From the NCBI GenBank assembly GCA_020027215.1, contig JAHRAO010000033.1, positions 1 to 45,774 on the forward strand: DNA of 45,774 nucleotides. Reading direction: 5' to 3'. How positions within the stretch are numbered: position 1 is the stretch's first letter; every line of letters starts with the position of its first letter. This stretch comes from Gammaproteobacteria bacterium. GTDB lineage: Bacteria; Pseudomonadota; Gammaproteobacteria; JABABF01; JAHRAO01. This document shows, one piece after another, positions 36,719 through 45,262 of this stretch. Under the pieces are notes generated by a model. That model was not told the origin of the DNA. It ran no database searches and saw nothing but the letters and a program-made list of their open reading frames with translations. Made by a program: the position numbers and the translations under genes.

Positions 36719-37431
36719 TATTTTTTCGCCTTTGGATCTTGGCTGTCCGCCGCAGTGCTTTTTTCGTTTGCCGTTTCATCGGCACTGGCACTGCTATCGC
36801 TTTTTTCGTTTGCCGTTTCATCGGCGCTGGCAGTGCTGTCGCTTTTTTCGTTTGCTGTTTCATCGGCACTGGCGGTGCTGTCGCTTTTTTCGTTTGCCGT
36901 TTCATCGGCACTGGCAGTGCTGTCGCTTTTTTCGTTTGCCGTTTCATCGGCGCTGGCACTGCTATCGCTTTTTTCGTTTGCCGTTTCATCGGCACTGGCG
37001 CTGCTATCGCTTTTTTCGTTTGCTGTTTCATCGGCGCTGGTGCTGCTATCGCTTTTTTCGTTTGCCGTTTCATCGGCACTGGTAGCATCTGTTTTTTGCG
37101 TTTCCTCTCCCAGCGGATTTTTCTTGGTGTTGCGGCGGGCACTTTTCTTTGCTAACATTTTCTCCCGCCGCTGTGCTTGTTCTTCGCTGGAGAGCTTGTT
37201 TTGGGTGACAAGAAATGCGACCCGCTTGCTCATTTGTGCGCCTTGGTTGACCCAATGATCAATGCGATCGGTTTTAATCCGCACCCGCTCTTCTTTTCCG
37301 CGCGCATGAGGGTTGAAGAACCCGACTTGTTCAATAAAGCGCCCATCGTTGGGGGCACGACTATCGGCAACAATGAGATGGTAAAAATAGTGTTTTTTTG
37401 TGCGCGTTCTTGCTAAGCGGATTTTAACCAT
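36718..37431 (-). CDS. rpsP: 30S ribosomal protein S16 with long acidic repeat tail
   Basis: S16 is an early 30S assembly protein. Residues 1-82 are a normal S16 ([36 protein letters not shown]). The E. coli protein ends near there. This one continues to 237 residues: a basic linker (about 83-106, [13 protein letters not shown]), then a tail of eight tandem 14-residue units of the type [14 protein letters not shown] (119-225), then [12 protein letters not shown]. Each unit has four acidic residues and one lysine, so the tail is strongly acidic and probably disordered. The frame is open throughout. The gene starts the rpsP-rimM-trmD-rplS-xerD-dsbC-hom-thrC-recJ-asnB run. Confidence 0.96.
   Translation of the reverse strand: MVKIRLARTRTKKHYFYHLIVADSRAPNDGRFIEQVGFFNPHARGKEERVRIKTDRIDHWVNQGAQMSKRVAFLVTQNKLSSEEQAQRREKMLAKKSARRNTKKNPLGEETQKTDATSADETANEKSDSSTSADETANEKSDSSASADETANEKSDSSASADETANEKSDSTASADETANEKSDSTASADETANEKSDSTASADETANEKSDSSASADETANEKSTAADSQDPKAKK
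36757..37077 (-). repeat. Tandem 42-bp repeat array inside rpsP (about 7.6 copies)
   Basis: Seven full 42-bp units and one partial unit repeat head to tail. The invariant core is TTTTTTCGTTTG with GTTTCATCGGC nearby on the plus strand. Copies differ mainly at synonymous or S/T codons. Because 42 is a multiple of 3, the coding frame is preserved, and long spurious frames open on the other strand too. Confidence 0.97.
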
Positions 37432-37503
37432 ATATTTCTTTCACCATAATTGATAAATCTATTGAAAAATTGTTGGCAGACAATTGCGCCGACAGGCACA
37501 TTT

Positions 37504-37532
37504 ATTGTACGCTAAAAATGGTGTGTAATCAA
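37504..37532 (-). promoter_or_regulatory. rpsP: Promoter of the rpsP operon
   Basis: On the minus strand TTGATT (plus 37527-37532) and TACAAT (plus 37504-37509) are 17 nt apart, a good sigma-70 match. Transcription would start near 37497, leaving a leader of about 66 nt before the rpsP ATG. This is the best-formed promoter I found. Confidence 0.65.
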
Positions 37533-37564
37533 TATATTTACCCGCTAATCCTATCGCAGTCTGT

Positions 37565-38761
37565 TCATGCGCGTGGCGATGAAGCTTCAATGGCAACTAG
37601 TGCTGGGAGCGGCTCGTTTTGCATAAACTGGAGAAATGCGCCACCTCCCGTAGAAATGTAAGATACTTTCTCGGCAATGTCAAAGGATTCAATAGCAGCA
37701 ATCGTGTCGCCACCCCCTGCCACTGAAAACCCTTGATTATCTGCCACGGCACGGGCAATGGTTTCCGTGCCATGACGGTAAGCGGGGCATTCAAAAACCC
37801 CGACAGGTCCATTCCAAATAATTGTCTGTGCCTGACGGATAATATCTCCCCAGCGTTCGGCGTCACAAGGGGCTAAATCAAAAATAGATTCATCGTGTCT
37901 AATGGTATCCCGCCCTAAACAGCGCACCGCAGTAGATACCTGATCGCTGATTTTGTTCCCGACTATGACATTCTGTGGTACCACCACCGATGGGTGCTGC
38001 AAGATAGTTTGGGCATGATGCACCAAATTGGGTTCTACAATGGATTGTCCGATAGCATATCCTTGTGCGGCAAAAAAGGTATTGGCCATGCCCCCGCCAA
38101 TCAATAGGTGATCTACTTGTGTCGCCAGTTTTTCTAACATCGCCAGTTTAGTGCTAATTTTTGCGCCACCCACAATGGCGACAACTGGGCGCGATGGGTG
38201 TGCAACGACGCGTTGCAACTGTGTTAATTCTTCAACGACTAAAGGGCCTATGCACGATAGGGGTGCGTGGTGAGCAATCCCGCAAGTGGATGCGTGGGAG
38301 CGATGGGCGGTGGCAAAAGCATTCATCACATAAATATCGCATAGAGCGGCAAATTGTTTAGCGAGCGCAGGATCATTTTCTTTTTCGCCACGATGAAAGC
38401 GAACATTTTCCAGCAACGCTATGTGCCCCGGAGAAACAGCCACTTCATGCATCTCCACCAATGGAACGGATTGCCCGAGTACAGCGCTCAATCGTTCGGC
38501 AACTATGGACAATGAGTTACTGGAACCTTGGCGGGAATGATTTTTTGCCGTGGGATTGCCTAAATGCGACATCAAAAGGAGCGCGGCCCCTCGTTCTAAT
38601 GCCATCCGAATGGAAGGCACTGTGGCTCGTATCCGCACATCAGAGACAATGGCACCATTTTTGATAGGAACATTGTAATCTACGCGCATGAGCACCCGCT
38701 TATGATGCAAATCAATATCGGACATGGTGCGCATACGGCGCATGGAAACATTGGACGTCAT
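37565..38761 (-). CDS. pgk: Phosphoglycerate kinase
   Basis: Pgk transfers phosphate from 1,3-bisphosphoglycerate to ADP in glycolysis and runs in reverse in gluconeogenesis. The 398 residues start at an ATG overlapping the tkt stop (ATGA). Internal starts at MRTMSDIDL or MSDIDL would be closer to the usual N-terminus. Family blocks are RVLMRVDYNVP, LLLMSHLGNP, NVRFHRGEKEND, VAIVGGAKISTK, IWNGPVGVFE and VAGGGDTIAA. It is the second gene of tkt-pgk. Confidence 0.96.
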   Translation of the reverse strand: MTSNVSMRRMRTMSDIDLHHKRVLMRVDYNVPIKNGAIVSDVRIRATVPSIRMALERGAALLLMSHLGNPTAKNHSRQGSSNSLSIVAERLSAVLGQSVPLVEMHEVAVSPGHIALLENVRFHRGEKENDPALAKQFAALCDIYVMNAFATAHRSHASTCGIAHHAPLSCIGPLVVEELTQLQRVVAHPSRPVVAIVGGAKISTKLAMLEKLATQVDHLLIGGGMANTFFAAQGYAIGQSIVEPNLVHHAQTILQHPSVVVPQNVIVGNKISDQVSTAVRCLGRDTIRHDESIFDLAPCDAERWGDIIRQAQTIIWNGPVGVFECPAYRHGTETIARAVADNQGFSVAGGGDTIAAIESFDIAEKVSYISTGGGAFLQFMQNEPLPALVAIEASSPRA

Positions 38762-40821
38762 GATGGATTGTTTCCTTGCTTGGAGTGCTTGGAGTGTCTT
38801 TCCAATACCGCCCGCCCAACGGGTAGCACGCTTTCTACGCTAAAACCAAATTGACGCATGAGTTCCGTGCCGGGTGCGGATGCCCCGTAGTCGTGCAGCC
38901 CACAAACCTCACCGTCTAATCCCACCCATTTTCGCCAATAATCACCATGCGCACTTTCAATGGCTAAACGGCACCGCAGTGCGTTGGGTAAAACTTTTTC
39001 GCGATACTCAGCGGGTTGGGTAGCAAAACGATCGGTGGAAGGCATAGAAACCACCCGCACCCCCACAGATGAATCATTTTCTTCTAATTGCTGAGCGACA
39101 TCTTGTGCCAAATGGACTTCTGACCCAGTGGCGATAATGATGAGATCTATTTGACCATCCCGTGCTTCGCGCACAATATACCCGCCTTTGTCTATGAGCG
39201 ATATTTGGTGTGCGCTGCGTTGGATATGTGGGGTGGTTTGCCGAGTAAGGATTAAAGCGGTTGGTCCATCATGGTTTTTCAGCGCTTCACCCCACGCGAC
39301 AGCGGTTTCGGTTAAATCGGCAGGTCGCCATAGTGCGAGGTTTGGAATAGAGCGCAGTAAAGTGAGGTGTTCGACTGGCTGATGGGTGGCACCATCTTCG
39401 CCTAAACCGATAGAATCATGGCTGTAAATGAGGATACAGCGTTGATGCATTAATGCTGCCATGCGCACTGCATTAACGGCGTATTCCATAAATACTAAAA
39501 AAGTGCCTCCGTAAGGAATAAACCCGCCATGCAGGGATAAACCACTCATCATTGCGGTCATGGCAAATTCGCGCACTCCGTAATAAATGTAATTGCCATT
39601 GTAATGTGCGGCACTAATCGGTTGACTGGTTGGGCAAATAGTGTTGTTGGAATCGGATAAATCTGCCGACCCACCGATGAGTTCGGGCAGCGCAGCCGAC
39701 AAATGCGTTATACAGATTTTTGATGCTTTGCGCGTTGCCATATCGCTATTTGTGCGTTGGCAATCGGCAATAAATTTTTGGTATTCACTCGGTAGATCTT
39801 GTGGTAATTCACCGTGCATCCGTCGCACTAATTCATGTGATAAATCGGGATAGTCGCGTTGGTAAGCCATCCATTTTTCTTGCCATCGGCTATGCAATTG
39901 TTCGCCTTGCGCTCGCGCGTCCCATTTTTGATAGATGTCCGCGGGCACTTCAAATGGTGCATGATGCCATCCGAGGTTTTCCCGTGCCGCTGCTACTTCT
40001 TCTTCTCCTAATGGTGCGCCGTGCGTGGCGGCTGTCCCCTGTTTATGAGGAGCGCCATAACCGATAATGGTGTGGCAAATGATGAGGGTCGGGCGCTCGG
40101 TCTCGGAACGCGCAGCGTCAATGGTGTCGGTGATGGCAGCACTATCGTGTCCATCAATGCACTCGATGACTTGCCAGCCGTAGGCACTAAACCGTTCAGC
40201 GATATTGTCGGTATACCATCCAGAAACTTCTCCATCTATAGAAATGCCGTTGTCATCATAAAAAACAATGAGCTTGGATAAAGCGAGGGTGCCGGCGAGT
40301 GAGCAGGCTTCATGCGAAATCCCTTCCATCATACAGCCATCGCCGGCAAAGACATAGGTGTAATGGTTAAAGAGAGTGCAATTGTCGCGATTGTATCGTG
40401 TCGCTAATAGGCATTCGGCAAGTGCCATACCCACTCCATTGGCAATGCCTTGCCCTAAAGGCCCAGTCGTTACTTCTACGCCAATTGTCGGATCAATTTC
40501 TGGGTGTCCCGGAGTTTTGCTTTCCCATTGGCGGAAACGGCGTAATTCGTGGAGGGGTAAATCGTAACCGCTTAAGTGCAGTAAGGCGTAGTGCAACGCG
40601 GCACCATGACCGTTGGAGAGAATAAAGCGATCGCGATCCCACCAAGTGGGAGTGTTGGGATCGTGGCGCAAATATGTGCGCCATAATCTTTCTGCAATAT
40701 CCGCCATGCCCATTGGCATACCCGGATGTCCAGAGAGGGCTTGTTGAACCATATCCATACTGAGTGCGCGCAACGCATTGGCATAATATCGGGGAGATTC
40801 TTGTTTTGGGGCTGTGGTCAT
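38758..40821 (-). CDS. tkt: Transketolase
   Basis: Transketolase moves two-carbon units between sugar phosphates in the pentose phosphate pathway. From the ATG at 40821 (the TTG at 40824 is unlikely) it has 687 residues, normal for the family. The thiamine diphosphate region is GDGCMMEGISHEA with DDNGISIDG, the N-terminal signature is LSGHPGMPMGMADIA, and HDSIGLGEDGATHQPVEHL lies in the pyrimidine domain. It diverges from ribBA and is coupled to pgk. Confidence 0.97.
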   Translation of the reverse strand: MTTAPKQESPRYYANALRALSMDMVQQALSGHPGMPMGMADIAERLWRTYLRHDPNTPTWWDRDRFILSNGHGAALHYALLHLSGYDLPLHELRRFRQWESKTPGHPEIDPTIGVEVTTGPLGQGIANGVGMALAECLLATRYNRDNCTLFNHYTYVFAGDGCMMEGISHEACSLAGTLALSKLIVFYDDNGISIDGEVSGWYTDNIAERFSAYGWQVIECIDGHDSAAITDTIDAARSETERPTLIICHTIIGYGAPHKQGTAATHGAPLGEEEVAAARENLGWHHAPFEVPADIYQKWDARAQGEQLHSRWQEKWMAYQRDYPDLSHELVRRMHGELPQDLPSEYQKFIADCQRTNSDMATRKASKICITHLSAALPELIGGSADLSDSNNTICPTSQPISAAHYNGNYIYYGVREFAMTAMMSGLSLHGGFIPYGGTFLVFMEYAVNAVRMAALMHQRCILIYSHDSIGLGEDGATHQPVEHLTLLRSIPNLALWRPADLTETAVAWGEALKNHDGPTALILTRQTTPHIQRSAHQISLIDKGGYIVREARDGQIDLIIIATGSEVHLAQDVAQQLEENDSSVGVRVVSMPSTDRFATQPAEYREKVLPNALRCRLAIESAHGDYWRKWVGLDGEVCGLHDYGASAPGTELMRQFGFSVESVLPVGRAVLERHSKHSKQGNNPS

Positions 40822-40957
40822 CAATTTACTGGGGCGCCTTCTTGATCCCCAAAATCCTCAAAGAATAAGTTTTTTATTGTCCATACTCCATTTACGGGCA
40901 TTTATTGTAACCAATTGCGGTGAGGGGGTCAAATCACCCGCCAATGGTGCGCATTTA

Positions 40958-40988
40958 TTGACCGATTATATTGGCAGTGGGATACAAT
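40958..40988 (+). promoter_or_regulatory. Possible promoter for ribBA
   Basis: TTGACC (40958-40963) and TACAAT (40983-40988) are separated by 19 nt, slightly long for sigma-70. The 196-nt gap 40822-41017 shows no FMN riboswitch (RFN) sequence that I recognise. Confidence 0.35.
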
Positions 40989-41017
40989 GGAATACATATT
41001 GTTTAATAAGATATGCT

Positions 41018-42142
41018 ATGACTTTCCATACCACCGAACAACTGATCGCCGATATAAAACAAGGAAAAATGGTCGTTTTGTTGGATGATGAAAATCGTGA
41101 AAATGAAGGTGATTTAGTGCTTGCTGCCGAAGCGGTCACCGCTGAACATATCAACTTTATGGCACAGCACGCGCGCGGTTTGATTTGCCTTGCTCTGACC
41201 GCCGCCCGTTGCGAGCAATTACATCTCCCGTTGATGGTCGCAGATAACCGCTCGGTGCAAAAGACGAAATTTACTTTGTCTATTGAAGCGGCAAGCGGAG
41301 TGACCACAGGTATTTCTGCCGCCGATAGAGCGCATACCATTCATACGGCTATTGCCGCACAGGCTCAACCCGAAGATGTCGTGCGTCCGGGACATATCTT
41401 TCCCCTACAAGCGGAAGATGGCGGCGTGTTATCCCGTGCTGGACATACCGAAGCGAGTTGCGATTTGGCGCGTTTGGCACAAATGGAACCGGCGGCGGTG
41501 ATTGTTGAAATTATGAATCCAGACGGGAGCATGGCGCGACAGAGTGAGTTGGAGGCATTTGCCAAAAAACATCAACTCAAAATTGGCACCATAGCCGACC
41601 TCATTCACTACCGTTTGGCAAATGAAAAAACGGTGACCTTGATTGAATCGGGCACGATGAACACCGATTACGGCACATTCCAATTACATCATTTTTGCGA
41701 TACCCTCAATGGAGGGATACACTTAGCATTGACTGCCGGCACTTTTGACGCACAAACACCAGTTCCCGTGCGCGTCCATGTACCCAGCTTGTTGCGTGAT
41801 ATGTGTGCAGTGCAGTTTGATCATCAGCGTTATTGGAGTGTGTCGCGGTGCTTAAAAAAAATTGCACAAGAAGGTTTAGGCGTTTTAGTACTCCTCAATT
41901 ATTGTGAATCCCCAGATGATGTGTTATCCAGTATCAAAGTCGTATTAGGGCAGCGCAGTGTACCAAAATTGCCTATCCATAGTGGCGCTTATATTCATGT
42001 TGGAATCGGTGCACAAATTTTGTCGGCACTGGGCGTCACTAAAATGTCCCTTATGGCAACTAATCCCGGTCCCTATACGGTAAAAGGGTTTGGGTTAGAT
42101 GTGGTGAATTATATTCCCTACGATGGTAATGAAAGCCAGTGA
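41018..42142 (+). CDS. ribB: 3,4-dihydroxy-2-butanone 4-phosphate synthase with degenerate GTP cyclohydrolase II domain
   Basis: The N-terminal domain (about 1-205) makes 3,4-dihydroxy-2-butanone 4-phosphate from ribulose 5-phosphate for riboflavin. Its motifs are intact: LLDDENRENEGDLV, GHIFPLQAEDGGVLSRAGHTEA and EIMNPDGSMAR. The C-terminal domain (about 210-374) is related to RibA but lacks the zinc-binding CxGDVFxSxxCxCG cluster and its catalytic surroundings; instead it reads RDMCAVQFDHQRYWSVSRC. GTP cyclohydrolase II activity is therefore not expected, and a separate ribA must exist. Such ribB-type fusions with an inactive RibA half are known in Gammaproteobacteria. Start chosen at ATG 41018, 374 residues. 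Confidence 0.93.
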   Translation: MTFHTTEQLIADIKQGKMVVLLDDENRENEGDLVLAAEAVTAEHINFMAQHARGLICLALTAARCEQLHLPLMVADNRSVQKTKFTLSIEAASGVTTGISAADRAHTIHTAIAAQAQPEDVVRPGHIFPLQAEDGGVLSRAGHTEASCDLARLAQMEPAAVIVEIMNPDGSMARQSELEAFAKKHQLKIGTIADLIHYRLANEKTVTLIESGTMNTDYGTFQLHHFCDTLNGGIHLALTAGTFDAQTPVPVRVHVPSLLRDMCAVQFDHQRYWSVSRCLKKIAQEGLGVLVLLNYCESPDDVLSSIKVVLGQRSVPKLPIHSGAYIHVGIGAQILSALGVTKMSLMATNPGPYTVKGFGLDVVNYIPYDGNESQ

Positions 42143-42160
42143 GGCGTTATATTTGATACG

Positions 42161-42820
42161 ATGAATCCACTTGCACTTGCCAATTATCAACGCCCACGTC
42201 TACAAATGCCCCATGGCGCACAGCGATTGTTACTCCATTCGTGTTGCGCACCCTGTGCAGGAGAAATTATGGAAGCATTGGTCGCGTCAGATATTCCGAC
42301 TACTTTGTTTTTTTACAATCCCAATATTCATCCCGTTGCCGAATATATGTTGCGCAAAGAAGAGAATACTCGTTTTGCGCACAAACTCGGTATGCCGATT
42401 GTGGATGCTGACTACGACTCCGAGCGTTGGTTTGACCGCACCATGGGGCAGGAAAACGAGCCGGAACGCGGGGCACGTTGCACCACGTGCTTTGATATGC
42501 GCTTTGAGCGCACGGCAGAATATGCTCAAAAAAAAGGGTTTACCCTCATAAGTTCCACTTTGGGGATTTCACGCTGGAAAAATATGGAACAAATTAACGA
42601 TTGCGGGATGCGTGCGGCACACCAATACGGCATTCACTATTGGACTTTTAATTGGCGCAAGCAGGGCGGTGCGCAAAGAATGTTGGAAATCGCTAAGAGT
42701 GAGCAATTTTACCAACAGGAATACTGCGGCTGTGTTTACAGTTTGCGGGATACGAACCGCTGGCGGCAAAAATGTGGTCGCGCGCGCATTCACCGTGGCG
42801 TAAAATTTTATCGCCCCTAG
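42161..42820 (+). CDS. queH: Epoxyqueuosine reductase QueH
   Basis: QueH reduces epoxyqueuosine to queuosine in tRNA and is an iron-sulfur enzyme unrelated to QueG. The 219 residues contain the diagnostic cysteines: SCCAPC (C28, C29, C32), RCTTCFDMR (C107, C110) and YCGCVYS (C189, C191). [11 protein letters not shown] is a further family block. It follows ribBA after 18 nt, so the two may be cotranscribed. Many Gammaproteobacteria use QueG instead, so the lineage has taken the QueH route, or has both. Confidence 0.93.
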   Translation: MNPLALANYQRPRLQMPHGAQRLLLHSCCAPCAGEIMEALVASDIPTTLFFYNPNIHPVAEYMLRKEENTRFAHKLGMPIVDADYDSERWFDRTMGQENEPERGARCTTCFDMRFERTAEYAQKKGFTLISSTLGISRWKNMEQINDCGMRAAHQYGIHYWTFNWRKQGGAQRMLEIAKSEQFYQQEYCGCVYSLRDTNRWRQKCGRARIHRGVKFYRP

Positions 42821-42889
42821 CGATTATTACTCCTTAGGATGTGAATGATTGTATGGAGAGTACTCGTATCGATGTGAGGTATTTTCTCA

Positions 42890-43804
42890 ATGCAGTGGTT
42901 TGATTGGCTATCCGTCGTTTTGTTATCCATACTGTGGGGCACGTCTTTTTTCTTTGTGGAATGGGCAATCGAGTCTATGGACCCATGGACTTTGGTTTTT
43001 TTACGCTGTGCCATTGCTGCCTTATTAATGGCGATAGTGGTGCGTAAACAGCATCCCATCCATTTTATTGTTAAGCGCTGGCGTCCATACGCGGTGGTCG
43101 GTTTTTTGGGTTCGGCACTTCCTTTTCTCTGTTTTGCTTGGGGACAAAAATATATTGATAGCGGTATGGCAAGTATGCTGAATGCGCTCACCCCTGTGTT
43201 TGTTGTGCTCATGGCAGTGATAACCGGTAAAGAAAAATTTAATATTTATCGCTTCGCTGGGGCATGTGTTGCTTTTGTTGGGGTGTTTATTTTGATTGCC
43301 CCTAAAGTAATAGGGGAATTGGCAGGTATGCTGGCAGCAATTTTTGCCGCCCTGTGTTACGCTATTGCAACAATTTATGCTTGGCAGCGGATCAATAGAT
43401 TACCGCCTGCTGAAAATGTCTGTGGGAGCCTATTTTATGCTGCTCTGTTTGTCGCTCCATTTGCATTGTGGCAACAACCATGGCTGGTATCCATTGAAAC
43501 TAAAGCAATAATTGCGGTCTTGTGTTTGGCAGTTGCCAATACTTTTTTAGCGTATTTGTTGTATTACTTTATTCTTAAACACGCTGGGGGCTTTTATGCG
43601 GTCTTAGCTGTATTGCTGATGCCGATTGTAGCCGTTTTGATGGGCGTATTCTTGCTCGGTGAGCGTTTATATAGCGGCTTTTTTATCGGTGGGGCGTTGG
43701 TTATTACGGGCGTTATTTTTGCCGATGCGCAATTGCGCCAGTGGATAATCACCCACACTATTCGTCTTCCGCCTGTGTCGCCACAACGCAAGAATGAGCG
43801 GTAG
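42890..43804 (+). CDS. EamA-family (DMT) inner-membrane transporter
   Basis: A 304-residue membrane protein with about ten hydrophobic helices arranged as two EamA repeats, the mark of the drug/metabolite transporter superfamily. The first repeat has LLSILWGTSFFFVEWAI and the second begins near ALCYAIATIYAWQ. The end, LGERLYSGFFIGGALVITGVI, is typical. Substrate cannot be predicted. GAGG lies about 10 nt before the start. Its last 138 nt overlap the 3' end of the convergent surface-protein gene, including the soluble C-terminal tail. Confidence 0.88.
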   Translation: MQWFDWLSVVLLSILWGTSFFFVEWAIESMDPWTLVFLRCAIAALLMAIVVRKQHPIHFIVKRWRPYAVVGFLGSALPFLCFAWGQKYIDSGMASMLNALTPVFVVLMAVITGKEKFNIYRFAGACVAFVGVFILIAPKVIGELAGMLAAIFAALCYAIATIYAWQRINRLPPAENVCGSLFYAALFVAPFALWQQPWLVSIETKAIIAVLCLAVANTFLAYLLYYFILKHAGGFYAVLAVLLMPIVAVLMGVFLLGERLYSGFFIGGALVITGVIFADAQLRQWIITHTIRLPPVSPQRKNER

Positions 43805-45127
43805 GAATAGCCATGCCGGTAACCCTTTCGGGGTGATGGCGACTGAACATCCGCCGCCGCCGCCACTTGCCGCTACAGGTGAATTCACTATATCAATAGA
43901 GACTTGGACGGGAATGGAATTGGCAGTGCCGTCATTGATCACGAAGACAAAGCTATCGCGTCCAGTACTATTCGCTGCTATATATTCTATGGTCGCAGTG
44001 GCGGTGATAGCCGAGGATCCTCTGACTAACATTCCCGTAGTGGGGCTGGTGATATCCCCATGCTGCAACACACCAGTGAGTGGTGGTTCTTGTATGTTGT
44101 AGCTAAGTTGATCATTGAGGTTAGCATCGCTTCCCGTTAAGGTGATTTGCACCCTCCCCCCCGACTGTACGCTGACCGTGTTAATGAGTGCAACGTTGGG
44201 AAGGACATTGATATTGACCATTTGTTCAATACCGATATTGACGCTGGCGGTCGATATAGAGAAAGCATCTGCCACCTGAAAGACAAATGAATCCGTGCCA
44301 CGGTAATTGGCGTTGGCTGTATAACGCACAATGGGCATATTATTGGTCAAGGTGATGACTCCCGATGGGTTGACATTGGAAAATGAGCCATTTGTTGGCT
44401 GGGTGATAATCGTATAAGTGAGGGTGTCATTGCTGGCGTCTGTCGCGCGCAAGGTGATAGCGATAGTCGAATTGACCGATATTTGATGCGATGTCGGCTG
44501 GGCAGTGGGTGCACCGTTATAACGGATTGAGCGGCTCTGACAATTTGCTGTGGCATCTCCTTGATTGCTATTTGATTGATTAACTGGCATCACACAAAGC
44601 GACAAGGTGCTCACCCCTTGGCCAGCAGTTTGTAAAGCGTTGGAAGGTTGCCATATTATCTGGTCCCAGCGCACTATTCCCGCATTCAGTGATTTGGGTG
44701 CGTTATGGGTGACCGAGGGTCCAATAATACGCGCTTCAGTATGCTGGGAGGGAACACTGACCTGACCAGAAGCCGTCTGTAGGTTAAACCCTGCATGTGT
44801 GTAGGTCATAGTGTCATCAATGGTTAATTGGAACGCAAAAAAGTTGCGTTCATTTTGCGCACGGGCAGTAAAAAGTTCATCGTTGACTAATCTAATGGCA
44901 CTACCTCCAATCGCTATAAACGTGAGTGTGCTGGCTATCGCTGTTGTGGGGTTGTGGCAACCACTTTGATTACAGCTGGTCGTTGGCATGCTGTTATTGA
45001 GAGGGGGAGTAGGAGGACCAACGCCGCCTGAATTTGTATATCCAACATGAGCGATGCTCAATAGGAATACTGTCGCAAGAAATCTGCGCACAAATCTGGC
45101 GACTAGTGAATTACTCAAACTATTCAT
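43667..45127 (-). CDS. Exported surface protein with CxxxxCH, Ig-like repeats and Gly-rich C-terminal sorting signal
   Basis: From the ATG at 45127 it has 486 residues. A signal peptide (about 1-30) is followed by a domain with CNQSGCHN (C52, C57, H58), a CxxxxCH pattern seen in choice-of-anchor V-type proteins that may bind heme, and a region to about 200. Two Ig-like/cadherin-like repeats follow (about 205-300 and 305-415), each ending like YRGTDSFVFQVADA or GRDSFVFVINDG. Near the end come five Gly and a Cys (about 422-427), one membrane helix (about 437-449) and RHRR, a GlyGly/JDVT-CTERM-like sorting signal. Such signals usually end just after the basic residues; this protein runs on for about 33 residues. 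It likely acts on the cell surface, role unknown. Confidence 0.8.
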   Translation of the reverse strand: MNSLSNSLVARFVRRFLATVFLLSIAHVGYTNSGGVGPPTPPLNNSMPTTSCNQSGCHNPTTAIASTLTFIAIGGSAIRLVNDELFTARAQNERNFFAFQLTIDDTMTYTHAGFNLQTASGQVSVPSQHTEARIIGPSVTHNAPKSLNAGIVRWDQIIWQPSNALQTAGQGVSTLSLCVMPVNQSNSNQGDATANCQSRSIRYNGAPTAQPTSHQISVNSTIAITLRATDASNDTLTYTIITQPTNGSFSNVNPSGVITLTNNMPIVRYTANANYRGTDSFVFQVADAFSISTASVNIGIEQMVNINVLPNVALINTVSVQSGGRVQITLTGSDANLNDQLSYNIQEPPLTGVLQHGDITSPTTGMLVRGSSAITATATIEYIAANSTGRDSFVFVINDGTANSIPVQVSIDIVNSPVAASGGGGGCSVAITPKGLPAWLFLPLILALWRHRRKTNSVGDYPLAQLRIGKNNARNNQRPTDKKAAI

Positions 45128-45160
45128 CAATAAGTGTATTTTACAGCAATTTAATTTAGT

Positions 45161-45178
45161 ATTATAATTGAATTCAAT
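45161..45178 (-). promoter_or_regulatory. -10 box and 12-bp palindrome between the surface genes
   Basis: ATTATA at 45161-45166 reads TATAAT on the minus strand, about 34 nt before the surface-protein ATG. Directly beside it ATTGAATTCAAT (45167-45178) is a perfect 12-bp palindrome and may be an operator. A second ATTGAATT occurs at about 45200-45207. Confidence 0.4.
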
Positions 45179-45262
45179 AGTATTTCTATGTAAAAAGGCA
45201 TTGAATTATTGTATAGTATAAAGGGTAATTGGGTTGCCGTTATTTAGATTATTGCATGTTTA

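Noticed and set aside
36651-37258. Several long open frames on the plus strand and in other frames across the rpsP repeats, rich in Phe, Cys and His or Ala and Ser
   Set aside because: They are produced by the 42-bp repeat, whose length is a multiple of three, so every frame without a stop in one unit stays open. The minus-strand frame beginning with a real S16 is the gene.
40814-41017. In-frame upstream extension of ribBA overlapping the tkt start
   Set aside because: It adds about 68 unrelated residues; ATG 41018 gives the standard DHBP synthase N-terminus.
40822-41017. FMN riboswitch ahead of ribBA
   Set aside because: I could not find the conserved RFN blocks; only short imperfect hairpins such as GGTGA/TCACC are present.
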